64,000 nucleotides of DNA from Apricaphanius iberus (GCA_028564705.1 JAPXFQ010000804.1:1798001-1862000), one strand, 5' to 3'. Positions 1 through 11,639 are shown, counted from the first letter of the stretch. Made by a program: numbers and translations. The notes: generated by a model from the letters alone, not told the origin.

Positions 1-1464
1 TCACATTTAATCTTAAATGCTGTATTCAGTTCAATATGTATTGAAATGACCAATAACAATTAACTTTCTGTTGTTGATTAACACCAGGAAAAACACCATC
101 GTGTTGTCTATACTGCTACATGATTAAATGCATACCCACAGAACATACTGTATACTCTACCTAACATTGAAGTTGTTGCCTTTTCATCTGATTATATTTA
201 AATGAACCTTCCTTCAATTAGCAAAAGCTGGTACCCTCAGTTAAAAGGGTTCATTGTTAGCTCTTTAAGCTAACAATAAATGGACCCAATAATCACTAGC
301 TTCCAAACAAGCAGTGATACCTTAAAAGTACCACAAACACTGAATTATTGTATAATGGGATGTTTTGCTTGACTGTAGATCAAGATCTGTTAAAAAGCTG
401 ACAAGTTGCACAACACTTACAAAATGTGACAGCCAGCTCAACAAACCATGAGATGGTGCAAATGGCATTACTTGTAAATATATAACTTGCCATGTTTAAT
501 TTGAGAAAACACTCCCCCTTTAAAGCCCATATTTGATGCAAGTAAGCTCTGGGAAAAATAGGTACTTCAGTAGTTATGCTGCTATAAATGTTAGATTTGT
601 CCCTCTTTGGAAAACCAATTCATTTCTCCACCGAAGAAGAGCTGACCAAAAAAAAGGATGTTGCTCAATAACTTTAGTACATCACTTTAGATGAGTGGAA
701 ACATAAAGCAATCGATGTATTTACATTGTTTGTAGTAAATATGCATACATTGTGTAACAAAGGCTGTTTTTATGAATAGAAATGAGAGCAGTCTATATGT
801 CCATCAGATTTGAAAGTAGAAACAGAAAAAAAGCCCAAGTCTGGTCCTAAAGCTACGGTGACCTGGCCCACTAATGAACAAACAGACATTACCTCCCAGT
901 TAGCCCGCTTTGTGCCCCACCATTTGTCATAAAGTGGGGGAGAGCTGTCACAGGAGTGCTGAGTGCTGCGGGACCCAACAGAGGAGGAAGCCGCACAGCA
1001 GCCCTGAGCCCAGCGCTGAGCTGTGTTCACCATGAACCACAGCATCTTTTGTTCCCTCCCAGAGCACCACATAGTGACAGCTCTTGCCAAATAGCTTTCA
1101 TTACATAGGAAGTATCATTCTTGATAAAAGATCCACACAAAGAAGAAGAGGTGGATTTATTGTGCTGCTCCACCCGGGCTCTGATAATATTGTTGGTGTC
1201 TGGAGTAAAAAATCACTTCTGCCATTTGCACACATCTAAATCTATGGCTGCAGACGGTGTTGCAGAGAGGCTAGCTATGGGCCATATTATTATTGATTGG
1301 TAGAATGATAAAACAATTTCTTACCTGATGTTGGAAATGCACCACAGGCAATGGCAAAGGGGAGAGAAAAAGGGAGAGAATTTGATTAGTTGTGGCCTTG
1401 TACTGTATACACTGCATAGTCAATACGGAAGTACTAAGGGAGCGGGGCACACTCCATTATTATA
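1..1464. other. No gene recognised
   Basis: AT-rich, apparently unique sequence. The short reading frames on either strand are uninterrupted by chance only: they show no domain, no codon bias and no plausible splice context. No repeat family was recognised here. Confidence 0.6.
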
Positions 1465-1539
1465 CCACTGCAATCAAAGTCTGCAAGCACCTTAGTGGTT
1501 TTACTATATTAAGTGCTTAAAAGACCTTGATTGCAGTTT
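1465..1539 (+). ncRNA. Pre-miRNA-like hairpin (candidate)
   Basis: The 16-nt arm at 1467-1482 (ACTGCAATCAAAGTCT) pairs with 1522-1537 (AGACCTTGATTGCAGT) with a single A-C mismatch. After a small internal loop (GC opposite AAA), 1485-1490 (AAGCAC) pairs with 1513-1518 (GTGCTT). The apical loop is about 20 nt. The length (about 75 nt), near-continuous stem and small asymmetric loops are those of an animal microRNA precursor. I do not recognise the sequence as a known miRNA. It could equally be a decayed palindromic MITE, and the same fold exists on the minus strand. The fold is read directly from the sequence; the miRNA role is inference. Confidence 0.3.
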
Positions 1540-2412
1540 GGCACATTTATTATGAGATCCTAAATAGGTATTTCACTTACTCTAAATCAAGAGTGACAAG
1601 CTAAAGAACAGAACTACCGTAGTGTGCTTAGTTACACGATTTATTCCTGAGTAGTTTGGAATTTTCAGAAGATAGTTATGAATCTATAGTTATGTATCAC
1701 ACCTGTAATGAAAGAGGCAAAGCGAGTTTGTAGAAGAGTAAATGTCTCCCATGAATGAAGAAAGACTAACAGTGGGTCAGGAACCAAGTGACCACAGGAA
1801 TTCTGGAACAAGTTTAAACAGCAAAAGCCCCGTGAACTGCTTGGCAAACTTGGACCAAATATTCTTGCTTAGCAAAGCCTTCATAGACTCAGGTTAAAGC
1901 TGAGCCAGAATTCACCCTGGTCCAGGTGGAAGTGTACCAAAATCACTTGGTTCAGAACCAGAGCTCTCAGCAGGCCCCCCTATAATAGTTGTAGATGTCA
2001 ACTGTATTTATACTGCACATTTAAAAACAACCAACGTTCTTCACAAGATAATCAGATAATCGATCTGAGCAAGTTAAAGCTCATCATGTTAATATCCGTT
2101 GGATGCAACACTATACTGGTGGATATTTCTACATATTTTCTCAGCTGAACATCTGCATCACTACAGGAAATTACATTGACACAGCCTGCCTCCTGTATCA
2201 ATATGCCTGATCAGCTAATCGTCAGTCTGCTGGGATATTTTCCAAACAGTTACGAGAGCAGGAACTTAAGTCTACTGTGAAACTGTAAACTTGTAATATC
2301 CACTGATATAGCGATGTATTACTGTTATGTAAACATTTTCAGTTTCAGTCATTTTAAATGTCAGCAATCAGCTGAAACAGAGCTTGTGTTTCTTCTTCCT
2401 ACCTCAAAAAAT
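1540..2412. other. No gene recognised
   Basis: Unique AT-rich sequence. Nothing supportable as coding or as a named repeat. Confidence 0.55.
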
Positions 2413-2438
2413 ATAAATAAATAAATAAATAAAATAAA
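2413..2438. repeat. (AAAT)n microsatellite
   Basis: About six slightly imperfect AAAT/ATAA units in an A-rich stretch. Confidence 0.85.
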
Positions 2439-3711
2439 ACAATATTTTCTATACAAGAATGGTTTCTAAACTCTATGGTAAAGTCCAAACAAAATGTGCT
2501 GATATTGTCTGCTGCTAACAGAATCTATTTAAAATGATTTGCCTTTATAGTAGCAAATCATAAAATGAAAGAAAACATCCGGCATCCAGTTGCTTAATAT
2601 AGGAATTGTGCAATTCTGTGCCAGCAATAAAACAATTAAGCATTTCAAGCCATGAACCAGATGAATAGGAATCATCATCCTCCTAAACCAATGCCCTCTA
2701 CAGCCCTCTGACACTCACTTAGGCTCCGAGTCAATCTCTTGTTTTTAAATCCACAGGAGCCTCCCACCACAAATGTGCTTTAAACACATAAATATGCATT
2801 GGCTTTGCACATAAACCCTACCCATACGGCAGCGAAAGTAGCCATCTGCATCAACAGAGCACATGCTGTGAGCTCGGCTCCATCCACTAGCCTCCTTCAT
2901 ATGGATATTTATCAGTGGGAGCTGAGACGTAGCCAGATCCTCGCACCCATTCCCAGAGCAACCTCCACTTGGCAGGTGAGATGGTGAAAAGTGCAGCCTG
3001 ACTATTGATGGAGCAACAGCCCAGTGCCATGTATAGCTGTTCCACATGGTCTTAGTTTGGAGTGTTTGGTGGGCGAGTGTTGCTTTTTCTCCTTTAAGTG
3101 CCTTCACATGAAGTTGCATGTTAAGGAGTAAGGTGTTTGGTTTGTGTTTTTTGGTGTTTGAAAAAAAAAGGCACTCGTGAATGTGTATTTTTCTTTGTTC
3201 CGTTTCTCTGGCTGCTTCACAAAGAAGCCTCTGCGTTCATTTTATATTATGGGCATAAAACATCCATACACCCTTTTTCAAATGCAAGGTTTTTGTAAAT
3301 GTTTTCTATTATTAATGTGACATATAACCTGTACAATTCAACTTAAAAAACAAACACATCTGTTACAGGGAAAAATCTAAATAATAGAAAACGTAGCAAA
3401 ATGATGGCTGTAAGTATAAACAGCCTAAAACATATGCTTTGGTGAAGCACTTTTTGAATCAGTTTCAGCATGTAGTCTGCTTTGATGGGAATTTTTCAGC
3501 ATCCCACATATTGACTTAGTAATGCTTGCTAACTCTACTATGCAGGAGTTCTGTAAATCTTTCTATCCATTTTCTAAATCTCTCTTCAGGTGATCCACCA
3601 GAGATGTAGCTCTGTATTCTGGCTGGGCCTTTCTGGCATTCATTATTTAGTTTAGATTGTTTTTAGCTCAGTGTCAACTTCTTAATTCATTGTTTTTTTT
3701 ATTTTTTTTTT
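2439..3711. other. No gene recognised; one balanced-composition block
   Basis: The block about 2800-3010 is less AT-rich than its surroundings and ends in a good donor-like site (CAG|GTGAGA near 2973-2981). The open frame across it on the plus strand (2799-2987) has no domain or biased codon use and no partner exon is visible. It may be a conserved non-coding element or an untranslated exon; neither can be shown here. Confidence 0.4.
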
Positions 3712-4226
3712 AAGTTCTTATAGGTAAATGGGAGCATGGTGGTACAGCTGGTAGCACAGCTCACCTCACAGCTAGAAGGTCCTGGGTTAGATTCCTGCCG
3801 GGGACGCTGTGGGTGCTGAGGGTGTGTTTGTTCCTCCATATCATCAGCACCCACACCCTGGGTGGGGTTGGAAAAAGGGCCTTTCTGGGTGGAGTTTGCA
3901 TGTTCTCCCCATGCTTCCTTGAGTAGCTAATGTGAGCTACTCCCACAAAAACATGCATCACTTCTGGGCTGTATACTGCCTCCTCCTGGCTGACTGGGGC
4001 GCCTGAAGGGTTGGGGAGGATCTAGCTGGGGAAACCCTGCACCCTTCATGTGACAAGAAGGGCCTGCCCCCTCCCCAGGCAAGAAGGAGGCTTGAGCTTC
4101 ATTGCATGGCACTCCCACAGTTAGTAGATGGAGAGCAATGCCCAGAACTGGAACTAGGTACAGTAGGAGAACTGGGTGTTAATTATGGGAAAAAACCGTG
4201 GGCTAAAAACAAAGTTCTTATAGGTA
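3712..4226 (+). mobile_element. tRNA-derived SINE with 15-bp target duplication
   Basis: The insertion proper is 3727-4211 and is bounded by the perfect duplication AAGTTCTTATAGGTA (3712-3726 and 4212-4226). The head resembles a tRNA promoter: an A-box-like TGGTACAGCTGG region and a B-box-like GGGTTAGATTCC, followed by the teleost SINE core (CCTTTCTGGGTGGAGTTTGC, TGTTCTCCCC). Compared with the copy at 21370-21742 the body is rearranged: a hairpin-bearing segment is inserted after the B box, and the 3' half (about 3990-4130) is a different, GC-richer tail that ends A-rich instead of in ATGG repeats. Mobilised in trans by a LINE. The exact family name is uncertain; similarity to AFC-type cichlid SINEs is from memory. 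Confidence 0.88.
3808..3855. repeat. 12-bp perfect hairpin inside the SINE
   Basis: TGTGGGTGCTGA (3808-3819) is exactly complementary to TCAGCACCCACA (3844-3855), with a 24-nt loop. The segment is absent from the other two SINE copies in the window, so it is an insertion or a subfamily feature. Confidence 0.8.
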
Positions 4227-4439
4227 TTTTTTGCATTGACTATTAAGAGCAAGATTTATAAAACACAATGTCCTTTTTGTGACATTTAAAAAAAAAAGTT
4301 CAATAAAAATTCACAGATTAAAAAATGCACTTACTTTGATACTAAATTTTTAGCTTTATAGCAGAGATGTGGGTGTTTTGAGGCAAAATAATTGGTATTT
4401 TGACTTTATGACTGAATACATCTTGACCTGAGATATTTT

Positions 4440-4535
4440 TCAAGGCAAGTTTCAAGACAAGTTTATTTGTAGAGCACAATTCATACACAAGGCTATTCAA
4501 AGTGCTTCACAGTTGCATAAATTAAGAAAACAGGT
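4440..4535. repeat. Teleost interspersed repeat fragment (unclassified)
   Basis: The phrase GTTTATTTGTAGAGCACAAT followed by TCATACACAAGG and CAAAGTGCTTCACA is a wording seen very often in fish genomes at the end of dispersed repeats. Only the short fragment is present. Family not assigned. Confidence 0.4.
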
Positions 4536-4538
4536 TTG

Positions 4539-4918
4539 GACTTGGTTTGGCCTGTCATCCACATGTAGACAGAGATTTTCGGCACCAAAAACGAATCTTT
4601 TTAAAAATCTGTATTTACACTCAGAAACAGCATTTATGCCCTCAGAGCTATGTTGGTATCATCAATTGTCAAAGCGTGTTTTGTTTGTTTGCTTTTAAAA
4701 CTCTGTTACTGCTGTGTGCTGAAGTTAGAGGATAGAAAGTTACTCTGAGTGGATAGGATTTGGGAGAACTACTGCCCCCTACAGGTTTGCCACGTCTATG
4801 AATGTGCTAAAAAAAACGCATTTATCCGGTTTTGTGTCGATGGAGATTTTTTTTTTCTACAGGAGTGGAGAAAAATCTTTGTTTTAAAAAAAAAAACGGC
4901 TATGTGTGGACATGGCCT
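4539..4918 (+). mobile_element. Non-autonomous DNA-transposon-like repeat, copy A
   Basis: The stretch from about 4612 to 4917 is repeated in the same orientation at 43965-44250. Shared blocks include TTTACACTCAGAAACAGCAT, ACTGCCCCCTACAGGTTTG and the end TGTGTGGACATGGCC. The left end (GGCCTGTCATCCACATGTAG) is an imperfect inverted match to the right end (GGCCATGTCCACACATAGCC read on the minus strand), which suggests terminal inverted repeats. No coding capacity. Superfamily not resolved; a hAT-like origin is possible. Confidence 0.6.
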
Positions 4919-6719
4919 TAGATGAGTCTCTGCTCCAACAAAGCCAAATTCACATGGACCAACTTTCACCTTAGCATGTTAAAATTCTGCAGAGGCTTGT
5001 CAATGAGGCATCGTTTGTTTCATGTTTTTTGAACCAGGGAAAGAACTGGTGGCAAAGTATAGTTTAGAAAAACAGAGTCTGTTAAAACGGCACCACACAA
5101 CTCCGCACAAATTGGCTGAAAATTCTGTAGTACCTATGCCAGGCTCATTGGTGGCACTATGACACTGCCACAGAAAAGAACACTGAGTATGCAACTCAGT
5201 GGAAAACAGGACAAATCTAGCTTCACATGAGAGCTTAAATCCAAAGCATATGGTGTCTGTGGTTCTCCAGATCCATTTTTCATTACTTGTGATAGAGGAG
5301 GGACAGTAAATTGTATTCTAGGATTCACAATAAGGTCAGTATTTGCTGTATAAGGACAGCAACACATTATGGTGCCATGTCTGTTTACTTTATCACAGAG
5401 TTGGGCATGCATGTTAAATATAGGGTTGCGATGTCATTCACTCAGAAAAGATGCTGGAGAGCACGTAAAAACACAGAGGCAACAGGATACCGGCCCTTGA
5501 GGTCTGACTTTGGACAACCCTGTTCTACAGGATGTATGTTGCATTAAACATGAAAACGTCCGGAAAGGTATTTTTACACCACATAAATCTGACACTTTAG
5601 TGTTTTTAGATGGACTGTATCTGCACAGAAAAAACTGAAACATACAGTATGTTATAGTGAGCATTTTCAACACACCAGTAAACAGTGAGAGTACAAAACC
5701 TGTCAAGAACCAGCACCTGACATTGACAAAAAAAAAAGTGGATTGTGCACTCGATCGAATGACATTGAGCCACAGAAAAACTCAACCTCAAATGTGCCTT
5801 TAGTCCTTAGGCAAAGATCAGCCATAATTTTCAGACCTTGCCATTCCCAAAGCCCTCATCTGATATATTTCCTCTAAAAGATAAAGTCTGGGGATCTCTA
5901 GCCTGTTAGTCTGTTACTAGAAAGGCATTTTCGTTTCCCCACAGATTACATCAGACCTAGATTCAACAAGCAGCCAAACAGACCTAAGACGATCGCAGCT
6001 TTGCCTGTTTTGGAACAGCTCTGAGACAGGAATGAGCCACCGTGCATTGAAGGTGTTAACTTTTACTGAGCCCCAGCTTCCTATTCAGGCTCTCTGGTGG
6101 ACCTCTGTGTGTAATTATTTAAAGGCCCTGTATTACAGCTTCCAACAGGAGCAAGCAGGGAAAAGGAGCCAGGGATGGATAGATAGATGGAGGGATCAGG
6201 CTCCTGCTGTGAGAAACTGAAGCCTTTCAAGTTTTTCTGCACAGAAAGTGGATGGGATGAGTGTGCTACCTTTGTGTTCCCATGCTGTTAAATTGCAACT
6301 GTCTACAGCCAACAGCTGGCTTCTGGGATCAGCTGTGGGCACAGACCAACTCCCTGTGAAATCAGAAATGAACCAACAGCAGCACCGCTGCGCACGCATG
6401 CGCACACGTGCGTCCTGAATGTATGTTTGTGTGAGTCAGGCTGCTAATTCTGATGCAACAACCTGGAGCTAGAATGCTCCAATGATGATAAACAAACAAC
6501 ATTTTGGATGGGGAGGGACAGATGCAGGGCTGAACTGAGCGAGGGAGGAAAGGGAAAGAGTGGCAAGTACTGGGCAAACAAGACTCAGGGGCTTTTTTTT
6601 TTTTCTAACATGAGATGGTTTCGGTTCTTTTAAATGTATGTTTGAAGTTGGGGTTGAGCTGAACACAAGCTGTTTGAAAGAGTGTGATGCAAGAGTGCAG
6701 CAGAAGATGAGAGGTTGGC
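4919..6719. other. No gene recognised
   Basis: Unique sequence with small overlapping open frames on both strands and none with gene-like features. The only notable element is the alternating purine-pyrimidine run at 6389-6413, listed separately. Confidence 0.5.
6389..6413. repeat. 25-nt alternating purine-pyrimidine tract
   Basis: Every step from 6389 to 6413 alternates pyrimidine and purine, with several CG and CA/TG steps (core GCGCACGCATGCGCAC). This is the composition class that can adopt Z-DNA under negative supercoiling. Confidence 0.7.
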
Positions 6720-6797
6720 TGAGAGAGAGAGAGAAAGAAAGACAAGGATGGGGGTGGGGTGGGGATTGTTGGGAGAATGTGGGGATGTTGGGGGTAG
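6720..6797 (+). repeat. GA microsatellite followed by G-runs
   Basis: (GA)n/GAAA at 6720-6741 is followed by GGGGG-T-GGGG-T-GGGG-N6-GGG (6750-6773), then GGGG and GGGGG runs to 6794. The four tightly spaced runs meet the usual G-quadruplex pattern on the plus strand. Confidence 0.75.
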
Positions 6798-7239
6798 CAG
6801 AGAGAAGGAGTCCATGAGAAACAAATTAACAGTGAGAGAAATATACTGTAAGAACATTAGGTTGTCTTGCATTACAAGGAAAGAGAAGCCAAAGTAGACG
6901 TTGCAGCAGAAATTGAAGACTCTAAGAAAATTAGATGGAAATCAATGAAGACACACAGGTCTAAATAGGAGTGTCTGAATGGGTTTCTTCAAAAGAAGAT
7001 ATTATTATCATCATTATTATTTAAACAAAGCAGAAAAGAAGCAGAGAGAACATCTTGCAGTGAGACAGAATCAGAAGACTTCGCCTTGATTCTGGTCTTT
7101 TGATGGAGGAAAATTCTGAAGTGGGAAGGTCAAAATGACAATCCGTTATTTTTTTTTTTTTTTCAGACCCACATATCAAAGCATCTCCGCTGGCCAAGAC
7201 CTACACACATGCATGACAGAGACACACGCTTCCACCACT

Positions 7240-7450
7240 TTTCTACTTTAATCAGAGTGTGGCATGCTCTCAGTCCAGACAAAGCCCAATCAGGGCAGTG
7301 ATAATTTGGCCTCTCCTTCAATCAGTGGCGAAGTAATTGCATCAGTCACAATCTCCATTTCATCTTTCATCTCTGTGTCGGGGCGGCGGACAGCAGGCAG
7401 AAAAACACTCGGAGGCTCAGACCTATCATTAAAACAGACACGCAACAAAT
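7240..7450. promoter_or_regulatory. Possible conserved non-coding element
   Basis: Unique, balanced-composition block within AT-rich surroundings, free of repeats, containing homeodomain-type cores (AGTGATAATTTGGCC, GAAGTAATTGCATC). Open frames cross it on both strands, which argues for compositional constraint and not coding. The regulatory role is inference only. Confidence 0.22.
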
Positions 7451-9022
7451 CCACGTAAAACAGCCAAGGAGAACAATACAACAAATTCTTTGTTGGTTGT
7501 TTCTACAAAATCCCTCTCTGGATAACTCTTTTACACATATACTGATAGTAACCTTAATCTGGTCTTTTTTTCTCTTTTCAATGTGACCATAAAGCTATGT
7601 GGCTTCTCTAAAGAAACATTTTGCTTTGTAAAAATATTTGCACGCCTTCAAATGAATTTGAGTCTAATAGAGTTTCTCTGATAGATGAACACAAATTTGT
7701 CGTTGAAAATGTAATTACATTGCTTCCCTGAATCAACACTTGTAAAACAACTTCTAGTAGTTACAGATTTTGTTTTTAGCCAAAGCTTTTGCAGTTATAG
7801 AAATGTTGCTTGACAGGAAAATATTCCTGTAAAGCAATACATTCCTGGGTTTAAATCTCACTCTAGTGTCTTTCTTCTTGTAAGGCACTCGATGAATGAC
7901 AGAAAAATAATATATTATATAACGGAATAGTAGAATACAACGTAAAGGTGACACACTTTTTGCCACATTTATCTTTTATTTAAATTACTCAAATATATGT
8001 TTTAATCTATCATAATGCATGTGTCATGTAAGTGAAATTAGCCTGTGAATGATTAATAGTACTTTTGAAACTTTCATAGGGAACACAGGTCAAGGAAGGA
8101 GAAATCAATTATATATTAAAGATATTTTCAGATCAGCGGTTGAGGATTCATGCAAAGTTCTACAGCTTTTACCACTTGCCTTAAACATTGATGTATACTG
8201 AATAAGCTTGAAATGTTCCAACTGAAAATTAAAACACTCCTTTTCCTGGTACCTTTGGTGTCTGGTTATGTTGGTGATAATGAGCCACTGAATGGATTAT
8301 ATATATATGTGCTAACCTTCATGTTTAACAGTCCTGAGCAAACACCAATTCATCTGTTCTATCTTATCTGTATGTGACAAAATGCATGTTAGTGCTTGCA
8401 TTTTACTTTAAACTAAAGGATCTAAGCTGAGCCACACAGATAAAAGTAGACAGCAGGATCAATTTAGATGATCTATGAAACTTATTAGTAATGACATTTA
8501 TGAATATTTTATGGAAGATAGGGAATGTCATCATAAATTTTTATATAGGGAAATGAGGCAGGAATATAAAACAAACAGCATTAAACATTGAACATGGCCC
8601 CCATGTCAAAAGGATTGTGTCCAGAATAATGGGTGAGTTAACAAGATGGAGTGAGCAGATTAGAAAAAGAGACGACAGGCGGTTTGTCTTGGATATTTCT
8701 GCCTCCCTGTATGGATGGAAAGGTCAAGCCTGCATGCCGTACGACCATTGTGAAGGGTGCACCTTGTCGAGTTGCTCTGAAGATACCCAGTGGTTCCTTA
8801 AAAAGTTAGGAGCAATCTGCATTTATTCGTTTATTGATGTTTTGTTTTCCCAACAGGTCTGCCATTCCTGCTAATGTGCTGTGCTCAAAAGAAAAGCAGG
8901 CAAAAAGTTTATTGTTCAAAAATTCTCCGCCTGACATTATTGTGTATTTGGAATAATTTCACAAGCCTGGAGGAAGAGATTAAAGGACATATGATCTGCA
9001 GCTTTGGGCTATGAAACTTTGA
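7451..9022. other. No gene recognised
   Basis: AT-rich unique sequence. The plus-strand frame 8617-8874 is cysteine-rich at its end but shows no domain, initiator context or splice partner, so it is not called. Confidence 0.5.
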
Positions 9023-10523
9023 CTGTGAGTAAAAAGTTGAAAATTAGAATATTGTGCAAAAGTGCATTTATTTTAGTAATTAAGCTTTAAGGATTAAACT
9101 GGTATATGATACAGACTAAATACATGCAAAGCAAAATATTTCAACCCATGATTTCTTCAAATTTATATGATGATTACGGCTTATGAAAACCAAAATTCAA
9201 CATCTCACAAAATTTGAAGATATATAGAAAAAGTTCAATATTTTAGGTTCAACGTGTCACACTATAATCAACTAATTAATCCAAAACACCTGCAAAACAT
9301 TCCTGAGCCATTAAATGGTCTCTCAGTCTGGTTCAGTAGGAATCACAATCATGGAAAAGATTGCTGACCTGACAGTAGTGCAGAAAACCAATGTTGTTCA
9401 TTGTTGTTGTTCATAAAGAGGAAAAGCCTTAAAACGTAATTGCAAAAGAGTTTAGATGTTCCCAAAGGGCTGTGTCAAAGCACATTAATAGAAAGTTATA
9501 TCGAAGGGAAAAGTGTAAAAGAAAAAAATGCACAAGCAGCAGGTATGACTGCAGTCTGGAGAGGATTGTCAGGAAAAAGTTCTTCAAAACTTCGCAAGGA
9601 GTGGACTGAGGCTGGAGTTATTGCATTAAGAGCCAACACACAGAGACAGATCCTGGATATGGGCTTCAAATGTCCTATTCATATTGTTAAACTACTGCTG
9701 GTCTGTTGTTCAGTGGTCCAAAGTCCTCTTTTATGATGAAAGCAAATCTTGCATCTCATTTGGAAACCAAGGTCCCACAGCATTGAGGAAGAATGGAGAG
9801 GCACACAATCCAAGATGCTTGAAGTCCAGTGTGAAGTTTCCCCAGTCTGTGTTGATTTGGGGAACAATTTCTTCTGCTGGTGTTGGTTCACTGTGCTTTA
9901 TTGAGTCCAGAGTCAACGGAGCCATTTATCAGGACAATTTGGAGCACCTCATCTTTCCTTCTGCCGACAAACTTTAAGGAAATACTGACTTCATTTTCCA
10001 GCAGGAATTGACATCTGCCCACACTGCCAGAACTATCAAAACCTGGTTCAATGACCATGGTATTACTGAGCTTGATTGGACAGCAAACTCGCCTGACCTG
10101 AACCCCATAGAGAATCTATGGGGCATTGTCAAGAGAAAGATGTGACACATGAGATCACACAATGCAGAATAGCTGAAGGCCGCGATTGAAGCCTCCTCGT
10201 CTTCCATAACACCTCTGGAGTGCCACAGGCTGATAGCATCCATGCCATGTCCCACTGAGACAGTATTCCATATAAAGGGGGCCAAAAAAAGTACTGAGTA
10301 AATATGCATGATTATACTTTTCAGAGGTCTTGTGAAAATTGGGTTTTCACAAGCTGAAAACGAAAGTCAGCTGTAAACTATATGCCTATAATACATAAAT
10401 ATGCATTATATGACTCACTCTGCATGTAATGAGTTCATACCATATATTAGTATCACCTTGTAAGTTGAACTACTGAAAAAATATTAGTTGTGCACAATAT
10501 TCTAATCTTTAGAGTTTCAGCTG
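9023..10523 (+). mobile_element. Tc1/mariner transposon, full length, inactive
   Basis: About 1.5 kb with imperfect inverted repeats that extend inward about 150-200 bp. The left arm contains ATTAGAATATTGTGCAAAAG (from 9044) and the right arm reads ATTAGAATATTGTGCACAAC on the minus strand (10504 downward). The outer right end reads CAGCTGAAACTC on the minus strand, close to the CAGGTGAAATT start of the related copy at 43773-45327. A transposase remnant lies between the arms in the sense orientation. The length, long inverted repeats and transposase motif fix the superfamily. It is the least broken transposon in the window. Confidence 0.92.
9351..10301 (+). pseudogene. Tc1-type DDE transposase pseudogene
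   Basis: The ATG at 9351 opens MEKIADLTVVQKT, typical of this transposase family, but the frame stops near 9414. The DNA-binding half is picked up in another frame around 9440-9690 (LRKEWTEAGV). The catalytic core returns to the first frame from 9684: VLFYDESKSCISFGNQGP holds the first catalytic Asp, VKFPQSVLIWGTISSAGVG follows, and SPDLNPIENLWGIVKRKM holds the third catalytic Glu. The second catalytic position, normally Asp in a QQD motif, is Glu here (FQQELTSAHTAR). In-frame stops lie at 9975, 10143 and 10170; the C-terminal tail still reads LKAAIEA and CHRLIASMP to the stop at 10299. The lesions and the lost Asp make it non-functional. Confidence 0.9.
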
Positions 10524-11639
10524 TTTTGTTATTTGTTTTCTGTTTGTTTTTCCACCTGCTCGACATTCTACATGTATACTTTATCAACCTGTGTTGGAAA
10601 CATTTTCCTTTTCCTGAAAAACTAGTACTACTGCTGCCTGGGGCATTCAAGATTATTCTTGTCTTCTTGTCTTTACCTTACCTTCTTCACCCTTACTAAC
10701 AGAAAGGTGATTGGACCGACATCTATTTCTTTCCATAAGTACAGCATTTAAAAATAATGCTAAAAAGTCACATCCCTGATGGCTGAGGAAAACCAGAAGG
10801 AATGTGATATTGCTCATTTCATTGGGATCACACTCAAACAAAGACAAAGAAATACAAGTAAATGAGCTGGCATTTTCACTCCAAGTGGCAGCTGAGGCAG
10901 TACATACTGCTGTCCTCGCCTCTGTTGGTGTAAATCACTTTAAAGAGGCTATATTTTGGCATTGAGGGCTGACGTGAGCAGATTTCTTTGGGATAGGAGA
11001 GGCATGGAACATCTGGACAGCATTTAGGCTGTTTATAAAGACAGGAAGTCCTCTCTGACCTGTTTTTCACACTTCATTTAATGCCATGGATTGATGTCAA
11101 AACTACACGTGGGTCCCCGTTTCAGTGTTTCTGGTTTTGCAGGCTCATGTGCAGTGACATTAATATCAGGAGAAGAAATTTCCATGAGATCTGAAGCAAG
11201 AGTTTTACATACAGTGTATAAAAAGATGCATGATTGTTTTTCGTTGTTCTTGCTCTTTCTTTCTGTATTTCTTTTGGTATTCGGTTATTTGAACTTTAAT
11301 TAAATTAAGCAGTTAACATGCATTTCCTTTGCATTTGGTAGAATTCCTTAACAAATGAGGCTGCACAATATCATCAAATCGATTCTTTATCATTTCTCCA
11401 CTATTTCATGGGATCTTAAGTCTCTCAGCCTCTGAAAATATACATGTAGTTTGGACAATAAAAGTTGTTGTGGTCTATCCAACTGGCCAAATACATTATC
11501 AATAGCCCTAGCAATAATGCATGACATAAAAGTAGTATCCCACCAAATATCGCATTTTTTGCAGTCTCTCTGATTGCAGCATCTCACACAGTGATCTATT
11601 GTATGACCTTGCATTTAAATTGTCTTAAATTAAAATGGT
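10524..11639. other. No gene recognised; possible hAT-like end
   Basis: Unique AT-rich sequence. GAGGCTGCACAATATCATC near 11357 resembles the ends of fish elements that begin with GGGCTGCACGATAT, but no matching right end was identified, so no element is called. Confidence 0.4.

Noticed and set aside
2799..2987. Possible exon ending in a CAG|GTGAGA donor
   Set aside because: No domain, no acceptor and no partner exon in phase. A donor-like match alone is common by chance.
8617..8874. 85-residue frame with several cysteines
   Set aside because: Cysteine spacing fits no zinc-finger or secreted-peptide pattern, there is no signal peptide, and the codon use looks random.
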